Shown in pieces: positions 16,361 through 24,935 of a DNA stretch of 39,546 nucleotides. Source of the stretch: Treponema brennaborense (GTDB lineage Bacteria; Spirochaetota; Spirochaetia; Treponematales; Treponemataceae). A program made the translations under genes and the position numbers. Position 1 is the stretch's first letter. Each line of letters starts with the position of its first letter. The stretch covers positions 1 through 39,546 of the forward strand of contig JAMPCJ010000013.1 in the NCBI GenBank assembly GCA_023666275.1. Reading direction: 5' to 3'. The notes under the pieces are model-generated. The model saw nothing but the letters and a program-made list of their open reading frames with translations. It searched no databases and was not told the DNA's origin.

Positions 16361-16687
16361 TTATTTTCTGTTCGTTCCGGCGCTTAATGTGTACGGCATC
16401 GAATTTTGCGTGCCGGATTTGTCTGCACAGCTTTCGGACATTGAATCCTGCGTGCCTGATTTGTTCACACAGCTTTCGGGCATCGAATTTTGCGTGCAGG
16501 GTTTGTCTGCACAGCTTTCGGCCATCGAATTTTGCACGCAAGATTTGTTCGCACGGCTTGCGCACATCGAATCCTGCGCGTCGGATTTGTTCCCGCAGCT
16601 TTCGGACATCGAATCCTGCACGTCGGATTTGTCCGCACGGCTTGCGCACAGCGAATTTTGTACGCGGTGCGCGCAGTCAGACATCAT
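16361..16687 (-). CDS. Repeat ORF: six 14-residue repeats of the ESCADKSGTQNSMP type
   Basis: 108 codons starting right after the peptidase stop (ATG 16685-16687 follows TAA 16688-16690), so translational coupling is possible. The body is six 14-residue repeats with consensus ESCxxKSxxQ[DN]SM followed by S, P, A or C. It is hydrophilic and Cys-containing, with no signal peptide and a Lys/Arg end. Because the unit is 42 bp (a multiple of three) other frames are also open: the opposite + frame and a Lys/Arg-rich - frame. Which, if any, is translated is uncertain. This frame is preferred only for its position and balanced composition. Function unknown. Confidence 0.3.
   Translation of the reverse strand: MMSDCAHRVQNSLCASRADKSDVQDSMSESCGNKSDAQDSMCASRANKSCVQNSMAESCADKPCTQNSMPESCVNKSGTQDSMSESCADKSGTQNSMPYTLSAGTNRK
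16395..16646. repeat. 42-bp tandem repeat array A (six units)
   Basis: Six consecutive units begin at 16395, 16437, 16479, 16521, 16563 and 16605, with a partial seventh to about 16660. Each unit contains a core GAAT(T/C)(T/C)TGCGTGC and ends GC(T/C)T(T/G)CG. Units differ at scattered positions but all are exactly 42 bp, so the reading frame is kept. Confidence 0.95.
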
Positions 16688-17416
16688 TTAATTTTTTCTT
16701 TGCCGTCTGCCGGTCAAAACAAGCAGGCGGACAAAAGAGCCGACGGCTGTCAGCGCGGAAGCAACGTATGTCAGCGCCGCCGCAGCGAGCACTTTTTTCG
16801 CGGCGGCAGTTTCTTTTTTATCCGTAAAAATTCCGCCGCTTTGCAGTATTTTCAAGGCGCGCGAAGATGCATTGAATTCAACCGGCAGCGTTACGATATA
16901 AAACAGAACGGAAGCGCCGAACAGCAGCAAGCCAGCGTTTGTGATAAATTGAAATATCGCGGCGGATTCTTCGTTTCCGGCGGAATATCCGAATGCGATT
17001 CCCAAAACGGCGAGCAGCGGTCCGAACCGTGAGCCGAGATTCGCGGCGGGAACAAGCATGCGGCGGAACGCGAGCGGAAAATATCCCGTGTGATGCTGAA
17101 TGGCGTGTCCCGTTTCATGTGCCGCCACGCCGACTGCCGCAACGGATGTGCCGCAAAACACGGAATCGCTTAAGTTTAATGTTTTGGAAACAGGATTGTA
17201 GTTGTCCGTGAGCTTTCCTCGGATGCGGACGATTTTTACGTCGGTTATGCCGTTCGATTTAAGCAGCAAAGCGGCAGCCTGCGCGCCGGATATGCCTTTT
17301 TGGGTCGGAACTTTGTCGTAAGCGGAAAAACGGGACTGAACCAATCCGGATGCCCACAAACTCAGCAGCAGCGCCGGAAGAACAAAAATGACATACGTGT
17401 AATCGATTCCGTACAA
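16688..17416 (-). CDS. Membrane zinc metallopeptidase, YugP/Zn_peptidase_2 type
   Basis: 242 residues using a TTG start at 17416, because AAGGAGG lies seven bases upstream. A longer in-frame extension to 17593 runs into mscL and reads as Arg-rich noise. The N-terminal helix YVIFVLPALLLSLWAS is followed by QKGISGAQAAALLLKSNGI, DNYNPVSKTLNLSDSVF and the zinc site VAAHETGHAIQHH (His100-Glu101, His104). Three further membrane segments follow, with the conserved LPVEFNASSRALKIL. This fits PF04298-type neutral zinc metallopeptidases of the inner membrane, whose substrates are mostly unknown. It lies 36 bases downstream of mscL in the same direction. Confidence 0.92.
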   Translation of the reverse strand: MYGIDYTYVIFVLPALLLSLWASGLVQSRFSAYDKVPTQKGISGAQAAALLLKSNGITDVKIVRIRGKLTDNYNPVSKTLNLSDSVFCGTSVAAVGVAAHETGHAIQHHTGYFPLAFRRMLVPAANLGSRFGPLLAVLGIAFGYSAGNEESAAIFQFITNAGLLLFGASVLFYIVTLPVEFNASSRALKILQSGGIFTDKKETAAAKKVLAAAALTYVASALTAVGSFVRLLVLTGRRQRKN

Positions 17417-17451
17417 AGTACGCCTCCTTAAGTGTGCCGAAACAGGCTGCG

Positions 17452-17874
17452 TTATTTTCGCTCTTTCAGCAAATCTCTGATTTCTTCGAGCAGCAGTGCT
17501 TCGTCGGATTTTGCGGGCGCCGGCGCGTTTTCTTCGGGCTCCTTTTCTTTTTTCTTGAATGATTCGAAAACGCGGATTACGAAAAAAATGCAAACCGCGA
17601 TAATCAAAAAATCCACAACGGTTTGGATAAAGTTTCCGTATTTTATCACGGAACTGCCGATTTCGATGCTTAAGCCGGCAAAATCGAGTCTGCCGAGCGC
17701 AAGCCCGATGAGCGGCATTATTATGTCGTTTACAAAGCTGGTTACGATTTTGCCGAACGCGCCGCCGATGATAACACCGACAGCCATGTCAACTACATTG
17801 CCGCGTGAAATAAATTTTTTGAATGCGCCGATTTCTTTTGAAGCGGCGCCGATTCCTTCTTTTAAAGATACCAT
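17452..17874 (-). CDS. mscL: Large-conductance mechanosensitive channel MscL
   Basis: 140 residues from ATG 17874 (GGGGTG upstream). The typical N-terminus is IGAFKKFISRGNVVDMAVGV, with TM1 IIGGAFGKIVTSFVNDIIMP. A periplasmic loop (LDFAGLSIEIGSS) and TM2 YGNFIQTVVDFLIIAVCIFF follow, and the cytoplasmic helix ends in ALLLEEIRDLLKERK. Length and layout are normal for MscL, which forms a homopentamer and opens under membrane tension during hypo-osmotic shock. The ORF is open upstream to 17979, but the residues before MVSLKEG have no family similarity. Confidence 0.97.
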   Translation of the reverse strand: MVSLKEGIGAASKEIGAFKKFISRGNVVDMAVGVIIGGAFGKIVTSFVNDIIMPLIGLALGRLDFAGLSIEIGSSVIKYGNFIQTVVDFLIIAVCIFFVIRVFESFKKKEKEPEENAPAPAKSDEALLLEEIRDLLKERK

Positions 17875-18144
17875 TTTCAAACACCCCGGAATATAAATTA
17901 TTATACGGATAATACTACCGTTTTTTGCGTAAACGGGCAATAAAGTCCCGATGTGCTGCGATTGCTTGCGCCGATGCACGGCTTGATTTGCTGCACGGAA
18001 AGACAGCTGTTTGAAAGATTTCGTACCGATGCCCGATGCGCGCGCGAAAAATCGATTGCGCTGCTTATCGACGCATCTGCGGCGGGTGAACGATATTATG
18101 GATTTTCCGCAATGCGGGAAATCTCACGGAACACATGGCTCTCG

Positions 18145-18870
18145 TCAGTTTTTCTGCCAGGTGTTTCTGCTGTTGTTTTTGGTATATGTTCCCTTGGCTG
18201 CTTTGTAAGGTGAAGTTCCGCCTGCAGCTTCTGTCTGTGCGGCGGCTTTTCTCAAACTTTCTCCGTCGGGAAATACCGTGTCGTTGGCAATGACTGCATT
18301 GCTGCCTCTGAAAATAATGTAAGAAAGCCTTGTGCAGCCTGAAAATGCCCCGCTGCCGATTGCGGCGACGTTTTTGGGAATCTTTATGCCGAGAAGATTC
18401 GAACAGCCGCAAAACGCGTTTTCGCCGATGCTGCCGACGTTTTTGGGTATGGTTATTTCCTGCAAGTTCGACCAGCCGAAAGAACCGTCAAAAGCGGAAT
18501 CCTCGATGCTTGTCATGCTTTCCGGCAAATCAAGCGAAATAATCATATTTGTTCCCGCCGGCTGTGCGGATGAACCGGCGCTGTCAATGCTGTAAACAGA
18601 ACTTTCCGACAGATCCAAACATACATACTTGCCGACGTCTTTCAGCAGCTCGTAAATTTCTTCCGCGCTTGCGGCGCCGTCAAATGCAATTTCCAGCGGA
18701 TCGTCTTTGACTGCCCCCCCCGCTGTGTTCCTCAGCATATTTTTCAATGTCTTGAGTGTGTGCGCTGCATCGGGATTGGAAGAATCCAGCTCGCTGCAGC
18801 TGATAAAAGTTATTGCCGTGCATAAAGCAGCAAGCGTTAACAGTGTTTTTCTGCATTGTTTTGTCATCAT
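18145..18870 (-). CDS. BspA/TpLRR-like leucine-rich-repeat lipoprotein with G8 tract
   Basis: 241 residues with a lipoprotein signal (LTLAALCTAITFISC, lipidated Cys25), so it should be membrane anchored. From about residue 115 come three LRR_5-type repeats of the BspA kind: LPESMTSIEDSAFDGSFGWS, IPKNVGSIGENAFCGCSNL and IPKNVAAIGSGAFSGCTRL. In treponemes such proteins often mediate attachment. Here the repeat count is low and the C-terminus is short and basic. A run of eight G on the coding strand (18714-18721) encodes Ala51-Gly-Gly-Ala54, between signal and LRRs, so slippage would truncate the protein. The -10 TATAAT is 11 bp before the ATG. Confidence 0.85.
   Translation of the reverse strand: MMTKQCRKTLLTLAALCTAITFISCSELDSSNPDAAHTLKTLKNMLRNTAGGAVKDDPLEIAFDGAASAEEIYELLKDVGKYVCLDLSESSVYSIDSAGSSAQPAGTNMIISLDLPESMTSIEDSAFDGSFGWSNLQEITIPKNVGSIGENAFCGCSNLLGIKIPKNVAAIGSGAFSGCTRLSYIIFRGSNAVIANDTVFPDGESLRKAAAQTEAAGGTSPYKAAKGTYTKNNSRNTWQKN
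18714..18721 (-). repeat. Poly-G (G8) tract inside the LRR lipoprotein gene
   Basis: Eight C on the + strand read as eight G on the coding strand, at codons 51-54. A change of one base would shift the frame before the LRR domain. Confidence 0.9.
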
Positions 18871-18881
18871 CTCGGTTCCAT

Positions 18882-18909
18882 ATTATATCAAGGCTGATGC
18901 GAATAGCAA
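18882..18909 (-). promoter_or_regulatory. Promoter of the LRR lipoprotein gene
   Basis: On the - strand: TTGCTA (18909-18904), 16-base spacer, perfect TATAAT (18887-18882). The ATG (18870) is only 11 bp past the -10, so the leader would be about 5 bases or less, too short for a normal SD. Confidence 0.6.
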
Positions 18910-18970
18910 GACAAACGCGCCGCAAACGGATTTTGTGAATGCTAATTCTGTTTTCATTTTCGCTGCGGTG

Positions 18971-19002
18971 ATGTCTGTCCTGCTTTTCGGCAAGACAGAC
19001 AT
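18971..19002. terminator. Hairpin downstream of the 19162-20115 lipoprotein gene
   Basis: Nine-base perfect arms ATGTCTGTC (18971-18979) and GACAGACAT (18994-19002) around 14 bases. It lies downstream of the - strand lipoprotein gene ending at 19162. There is no U-tract on either strand, so Rho-independent termination is only possible. A second short hairpin with six-base arms is at 19121-19137. Confidence 0.4.
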
Positions 19003-19161
19003 GATAGTAGTTTAGCGGATTTTGAAATGTAATCCTAATTCTTCAATTGCTGTGCTGCGCGTTGCGTGCGGCGAGTGCTGCGCGGCGGGCAAAGCCGAAG
19101 TGCACGGCAGAATCGCGCGGGGCGTTTGCTGAACGCCGCCGCGCCGATACGATGTTCGTTG

Positions 19162-20115
19162 TCAGTCTCTTTGCGTGAGTGTTGTTCCTCTAAACTTGCA
19201 TTTGATTGCAGTGCCGTCATCTAACGTAACCGTTACGGTTTCTGCCGTGAGGTCTTCGGTGTATGAAGCATTGATGACAGACTTTGCCTTTTCATCGCCT
19301 GTATTTTTGCGGAGCGTGAAGACTATTGTCTTTTTTTCTGTGTTTATTTTTCCGTCGTAGCGAAAACCTTTATACTTCAAACCGCTACTGATACCGATCC
19401 AAAGATCATTGTCATTATCTGAATTGTCATAGCATTCGCTATTTTGGAACAGGTTTTTTACGCCGGTGAATTTTTCGGTAAGCGTCATGCTGCCGCCGTT
19501 TGTTTTATAGCCGAACGTTGTCGCCGCACCGAATATCGTTTTCAGGTATTCGAGCGAGCGTTCTTTTTGCGCGGCGAAATACTCATCGAAAGACTTGTAG
19601 CCTTCTTCGGCGGCACAGGCTTGTTTATAGTCGTTCAAACTTTTGACATTGGGATAGTCCTCCTTGAACCAGTTTTCATTTTTATAATTTTCATAGCTTT
19701 CTTCAAACGACTGCATCAGCAGTGTATCGAAATCGCGGAGTACCTCGTTATAGGTCATCGGCTTTTCGAAATCCTCGGAATATTTTTCCACATTCATGTA
19801 AATTTCCTGCTTTTCTGCATTCCAAGTATACTTGTACACATACTCTGTTTCATAGTCGGCATCTGCATCATCTTTATCTTTATAGAGTAATTCCGCCGTG
19901 CCGTCGGCTTCCATGACGAGAACCTCGGTTGAATCGGCATATTCGCTCAGCCTGATTTCCTTGGTTATCGGATTATCGCCGACACTTGCAGGCAGTGTCG
20001 GGCTGACCGCGCTGCTGCTTTCTTCTTCCGGATCGTCCGAGCACGAAAAGAACAGGCTTCCGAAAATAAGCGCCGCGGCAGCCAAAAGCGCGGCAATGCG
20101 TGTTGTTTTTTTCAC
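19162..20115 (-). CDS. Orphan lipoprotein, unknown function
   Basis: 317 residues from a GTG start at 20115, with AGGAGG directly upstream. The signal peptide LLAAAALIFGSLFFSC places the lipidated Cys at residue 25, followed by an acidic, flexible linker (SDDPEEESSS). The mature part is very acidic, with a helix-rich centre (MQSFEESYENYKNENW, FDEYFAAQKERSLEYLKTI) and a beta-rich C-terminal half ending in TVTLDDGTAIKCKFRGTTL. This resembles treponemal orphan lipoproteins with lipocalin-like or calycin-like ends, but no family is certain. Translation may be controlled by the hairpin that contains the SD. Confidence 0.8.
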   Translation of the reverse strand: MKKTTRIAALLAAAALIFGSLFFSCSDDPEEESSSAVSPTLPASVGDNPITKEIRLSEYADSTEVLVMEADGTAELLYKDKDDADADYETEYVYKYTWNAEKQEIYMNVEKYSEDFEKPMTYNEVLRDFDTLLMQSFEESYENYKNENWFKEDYPNVKSLNDYKQACAAEEGYKSFDEYFAAQKERSLEYLKTIFGAATTFGYKTNGGSMTLTEKFTGVKNLFQNSECYDNSDNDNDLWIGISSGLKYKGFRYDGKINTEKKTIVFTLRKNTGDEKAKSVINASYTEDLTAETVTVTLDDGTAIKCKFRGTTLTQRD

Positions 20116-20121
20116 ATTTTC

Positions 20122-20155
20122 CTCCTAAAAAAAAACGAACGTTTTTTTTAGGAAC
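20122..20155 (-). promoter_or_regulatory. AU-rich 5' UTR hairpin containing the SD
   Basis: On the - strand the leader reads CCT-A8-CG, then TT, then CG-T9-AGG, an almost perfect palindrome. The 3' arm ends in the AGG of the AGGAGG SD, with the GTG start eight bases on. The arms pair through A-U bonds with only the CCU/AGG end and CG bases as anchors, so the fold would be weak and temperature sensitive. The T9 run could also slip. Confidence 0.55.
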
Positions 20156-20379
20156 CTGTGGTATACTTGAAAAAACATAAAATCATGAAAAAAGATGTGA
20201 AAGTGCACCAAAAAGCAAAGAAAACCGTGCTTTTTTTGTGCGTTTCGGAAGAAAAATCGGCAGGTGCAAAAATCAAACTTTGCGTGTGCCATTTCGTGAT
20301 TTAAACGTTCCTTTTTTTCGCAAAATGAAAAAAATTTGCGGAATTTTATCGTAAACAAGGGCTCGTCAGCTTCTGACAA

Positions 20380-20711
20380 GGTTCTTGCTGCTTACTGACA
20401 AGAAGCTTGCAGAGTGCAAAAGGCGGTTTTTCGGTACTTACAGACTGACAAAATTATCTTGTGCGTACAAAAAGATTATCTTATAAGCCTTACAAGATAA
20501 TCTTGTAAGCCTTGCAGAACAATCTTGTCAGTCTGACGGCAGGAAATTCTTCGGGACGTGAACTGCGTTTTTTCGGCAGGCCGGCGTGGTGCGGAATACG
20601 GGCGCATCTCGCGCGATGACACGGCAGCGCCGTGCACTAAATGCGTTAGTGTTTGCCGAGTTGCGGCGCCGTGCGTTTGTGTGAATTGCGTGCGGTGTGT
20701 GCGTTTATCCG
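20380..20711. repeat. Gene-free interval with repeated ATCTTGT/ACAAGAT motifs
   Basis: No gene is seen here. Between 20450 and 20535 the motif ATCTTGT (or the variant ATCTTAT) occurs four times at about 22-base spacing, including a perfect 21-base palindrome CTTACAAGAT-A-ATCTTGTAAG near 20491-20511. CTGACAAG also occurs twice further left. The interval is downstream of the - strand fusion gene and upstream of the lipoprotein gene, so it could hold operator sites or a factor-dependent terminator. Confidence 0.55.
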
Positions 20712-22292
20712 TTACTGCTTTTGAAATGCCGTCGCCAGAGAATCGCACCATTCGTTGTATTTGTTGCCGGCGTGGCCTTTTACCCATTTCCATTCCACGG
20801 AAAGTTCCGTGTTCAGCGCGTCGAGTTTCAGCCACAAGTCGCGGTTTTTTACGGGCTGCTTGCCGGATGTCTGCCAGCCGTTGCGTTTCCATGAAGAAAT
20901 CCATGAACAAATGCCGTTTTTTACGTATTGGCTGTCGCTGAAAACTTCGATCCGCCGCGTGCGCCATGATGCGGTGTCTGAAATTTTTTGCAGTGCGTTA
21001 ATCGCGGCAGTCAGTTCCATGCGGTTGTTGGTTGTGGACAGTTCGCCGCCGTTCATGGGCAGTTCTTTGCCGTCGGCAAGAATGACGGCGCCCCAGCCGC
21101 CTTTGCCCGGATTGCCGGAGCACGCGCCGTCTGTGTACACGCTGATAATTTCCGCGTCGGAAGACTGCTGTGCGCCGCTGCGAACGGCTTTCGGGGAAGC
21201 TTTTTTTGTTTCGCATTCGAACGGATAGGCAAAATTCCATTGGGCGCGGAGCGTATCGAGAAATTCCAGCACGGCGATTGTGTCCGCATGCGTGTGCAGT
21301 GCGCTTTCGATTGCCGGCGGCTGTCCCGCGGCGGCTTTGTTTGCAAGCACGATGCGGTTCACTTCGCGCACTTCATATTCATATCCGTTCACGTCAAACG
21401 GAAAATCTTTGCGCTCCGATATTGTGCCGTCCGCTGCAAGCAATTCAAGCGTGCGGCAGTACCAGAATTCTTTCATTTTGACAGTTCCGTTTGTGCCGCA
21501 AATATATGCGCACTTGAGATCGGCGCCGCATTCCGCTTCGAGCGAGCAGTATAACTGCGCCTGAATTTCACTGTCTTTTCCGAATGTGCAGCGTATGCTT
21601 TCCGAAGTATCGACGCCTTCCGGCGCGAAGTTTGCGGCGGAAACAATATTTGCGGGAACTGCTTTTGCGGGCGCCGTATGCAGCGCGGCAGCCGCGGCAT
21701 TCATTGCCAATGTTGCCGGATAAATTCCCGCATCGAGCAGTGCGCCGCCCGCAAGATTCATGTCATACAGCCGATGCGTTTTGTGTCCCGTGTCGGCATA
21801 GCGCGGCACGTTCGGGCGGTCAATGCAGAAATCGGCATGAATCAGCCGCACGCTGCCGATTTTTCCGCAGCGAATCCAGTTCATCGCCGTTAAAAACGCC
21901 GGCTGAAATTTCGTCCACATTGCTTCCATAAAAAACATGCCGGTTTCTTCCGAAGTTTTTATGATTTTTCGCGCGTCCGCGGCGTTCACTGCGGCAGGCT
22001 TTTCGCACAAAACAGCTTTGCCCGCTTTCATCGCCGCAACAGTCAATTCCGCGTGGTTTACGTGCGGCGTGGCGATGTATACCACGTCGATATCCGCATC
22101 CGCAATCAATTCCGTGTATGCGTTTTCGCCGCTGTACGATTTTTCGAATCCCCAGCGCCGTGCAAAATCGCCGCCGCGCTGCGCATTGGAACTTGCCGCC
22201 GCAAAAAGAACGGACTGTTCGTCCTGTGCAAGCGCGGCAGCAAGCGAGCCCGCAATACGCCCCGCGCCGATTATCCCCCAATTATTCTTCAT
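20712..22292 (-). CDS. Gfo/Idh/MocA oxidoreductase fused to RNase HI
   Basis: 526 residues in one uninterrupted frame, start preceded by AAAGGA. Residues 1-350 are a Gfo/Idh/MocA dehydrogenase: GIIGAGRIAGSLAAAL (NAD(P) site), VVYIATPHVNHAE, GKAVLCEKPAAVNA (EKP motif), GGALLDAGIYP. After a linker (about 360-380, Ser/Ala/Gln-rich) residues 382-526 are a complete RNase HI: VYTDGACSGNPGKGGWG (Asp388), NNRMELTAAI (Glu426), FSDSQYV (Asp453), VKGHAGNKYNEWCDSLA (His507, Asp517). All four catalytic acids of the DEDD set are present. RNase HI removes RNA from RNA/DNA hybrids. The joining of a sugar or diol-type oxidoreductase to it has no obvious functional logic. No internal SD-start pair was found. 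Confidence 0.93.
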   Translation of the reverse strand: MKNNWGIIGAGRIAGSLAAALAQDEQSVLFAAASSNAQRGGDFARRWGFEKSYSGENAYTELIADADIDVVYIATPHVNHAELTVAAMKAGKAVLCEKPAAVNAADARKIIKTSEETGMFFMEAMWTKFQPAFLTAMNWIRCGKIGSVRLIHADFCIDRPNVPRYADTGHKTHRLYDMNLAGGALLDAGIYPATLAMNAAAAALHTAPAKAVPANIVSAANFAPEGVDTSESIRCTFGKDSEIQAQLYCSLEAECGADLKCAYICGTNGTVKMKEFWYCRTLELLAADGTISERKDFPFDVNGYEYEVREVNRIVLANKAAAGQPPAIESALHTHADTIAVLEFLDTLRAQWNFAYPFECETKKASPKAVRSGAQQSSDAEIISVYTDGACSGNPGKGGWGAVILADGKELPMNGGELSTTNNRMELTAAINALQKISDTASWRTRRIEVFSDSQYVKNGICSWISSWKRNGWQTSGKQPVKNRDLWLKLDALNTELSVEWKWVKGHAGNKYNEWCDSLATAFQKQ

Positions 22293-22346
22293 AAAAATCC
22301 TTTCTAATTACTTGCCGATTGCCATGAATTTGAGTATCTTTTGAGT

Positions 22347-22374
22347 TTGACAGGAGAAATAATGAATTTATCCT
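22347..22374 (+). promoter_or_regulatory. groEL promoter with embedded inverted repeat
   Basis: TTGACA (22347-22352), 16-base spacer, TATCCT (22369-22374). An imperfect inverted repeat CAGGAGAAAT-N5-ATTTATCCTG (22351-22375) covers the spacer and the -10, as expected for a repressor operator. No CIRCE element (TTAGCACTC-N9-GAGTGCTAA) is present. Confidence 0.55.
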
Positions 22375-22381
22375 GTTGCCG

Positions 22382-22396
22382 GCATTCATAGAATGC
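22382..22396 (+). promoter_or_regulatory. Inverted repeat at the predicted groEL transcript start
   Basis: GCATTC-ATA-GAATGC, perfect six-base arms, beginning about eight bases after the -10. It would form the very 5' end of the mRNA or a second operator half-pair. A leader of about 90 bases follows to the start codon. Confidence 0.4.
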
Positions 22397-22466
22397 GTTA
22401 AAAAACAACCAATGTACGCAGTGTATCATATTTCGGTAAAACTGCACACTGCGCAAAAGGAGATAA

Positions 22467-24107
<1,641 letters not shown>

Positions 24108-24125
24108 GCCGAAGCTGATATTTAT

Positions 24126-24166
24126 CTTCCGCGCTGCATACAACTTCGCGGAAGGTAAACTTTTTT
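24126..24166 (+). terminator. First terminator after groEL
   Basis: CTTCCGCG (24126-24133) pairs with CGCGGAAG (24147-24154), followed by six T at 24161-24166. The six-base gap before the T-run makes it weaker than the next one. Confidence 0.55.
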
Positions 24167-24215
24167 GTATCCGTTTCGGATACTTGCAGGGCTTTGTATC
24201 GGTCCGCAAAAGCAA

Positions 24216-24256
24216 AACGCTGCGGGAAATAAAAATTCCCCGCAGCGTTATTTTTT
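24216..24256 (+). terminator. Strong terminator between convergent groEL and tautomerase genes
   Basis: AACGCTGCGGG (24216-24226) pairs with CCCGCAGCGTT (24239-24249) and is followed by six T (24251-24256). A-rich sequence on the left side gives a U-run for the other strand too, so it can serve both convergent genes. Confidence 0.85.
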
Positions 24257-24274
24257 AAAGCCTGATGCGTTCTG

Positions 24275-24616
24275 CTAAAAATTGCGTCCGTTCCAGCCCC
24301 AATTGCGGAAACCGCAGTACGTGATGTATACCGCATCGCCGGGAATACCGAGCTCCCGCTGCAGCACGGTGCAAATTTCGGCTGTCATTTTTTCGCAGGC
24401 GTCAGAATCTTCGCCGCCGAATAATTCGACGGAAATAAACGCGCCTTTTTCAAGCTTTTTTCCCGCAAAATATAAATCATAGTTGTCTTCAAAACCGAGC
24501 ATCAAATAGCTTTCCGGTTTTCCGAGAATCGAAACTGCCTTCCCGAATGCGGTCTTTAATTTGTCGCGTTTTTCCTGCGGGAGCGGAACCGTAATTTTCG
24601 AATTTATCATCGGCAT
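24275..24616 (-). CDS. MIF-like tautomerase family protein
   Basis: 113 residues, start preceded by AGGAGG. The protein begins Met-Pro, so removal of Met exposes the catalytic N-terminal Pro of the tautomerase superfamily. It matches the macrophage migration inhibitory factor branch: KITVPLPQEKRDKLKTAFGK, LGKPESYLMLGFEDN (the Lys32-equivalent region), GAFISVELFGG and a C-terminal YITYCGFRNWGWNG like the NVGWN end of MIF. Members tautomerise phenylpyruvate or D-dopachrome in vitro, and parasite homologues can affect host cells. There is no signal peptide, so it is cytoplasmic unless released. The gene is monocistronic with its own promoter at 24661-24689. Confidence 0.9.
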   Translation of the reverse strand: MPMINSKITVPLPQEKRDKLKTAFGKAVSILGKPESYLMLGFEDNYDLYFAGKKLEKGAFISVELFGGEDSDACEKMTAEICTVLQRELGIPGDAVYITYCGFRNWGWNGRNF

Positions 24617-24660
24617 ATAATTCCTCCTGCGGCGCGGAATAAGCGGAATAAATAAATGCG

Positions 24661-24689
24661 TTTATTCGGCTTTTCGGCGCCGGTTTCAA
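24661..24689 (-). promoter_or_regulatory. Promoter of the MIF-like gene
   Basis: On the - strand: TTGAAA (24689-24684), 17-base spacer, AATAAA (24666-24661). The leader would be about 38 bases and contain the AGGAGG SD. Confidence 0.45.
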
Positions 24690-24935
24690 GTGCGGAAGCA
24701 GGCTGTTTTTTCAGGCGTCCGCCGATGCATATCATAGCGCTTTAATCTTTTCCGGTAAACCGCATAACGTGCACGCAGATGCTGCCGGACGAATGTGCCC
24801 GTGCGGGGCTTGTGCGGGAACTTTCCGCTGCCCGTGCAAAACTGCTTAATATAGAAGTTTCCGCGCGATTTTGCGGCGCAGGACATGCATGCCGTTGAAT
24901 AGACAAAGACAGGTTTCGTGTAGTATACTGTGATA
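24690..24935. other. Intergenic between divergent genes, -10 box at 24924-24929
   Basis: No gene is seen. ORFs on the - strand here are low-complexity shadows. Near the right edge TATACT (24924-24929) lies six bases before the ATG of the HAD gene. The nearest -35-like TTGAAT is 23 bases upstream, too far, so the promoter is weak or activator dependent. Confidence 0.4.

Noticed and set aside
16251-16691. 146-codon + strand ORF over array A
   Set aside because: It overlaps the start of the symporter gene on the other strand and is open only because the repeat is 42 bp. No SD.
17417-17593. N-terminal extension of the metallopeptidase
   Set aside because: The Arg-rich extension overlaps mscL in another frame, and AAGGAGG precedes the internal TTG.
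20125-20379. 84-codon - strand ORF and a 39-codon + strand ORF (20185-20304)
   Set aside because: Both are low-complexity (Phe/Lys-rich) products of A/T runs, without SD or family.
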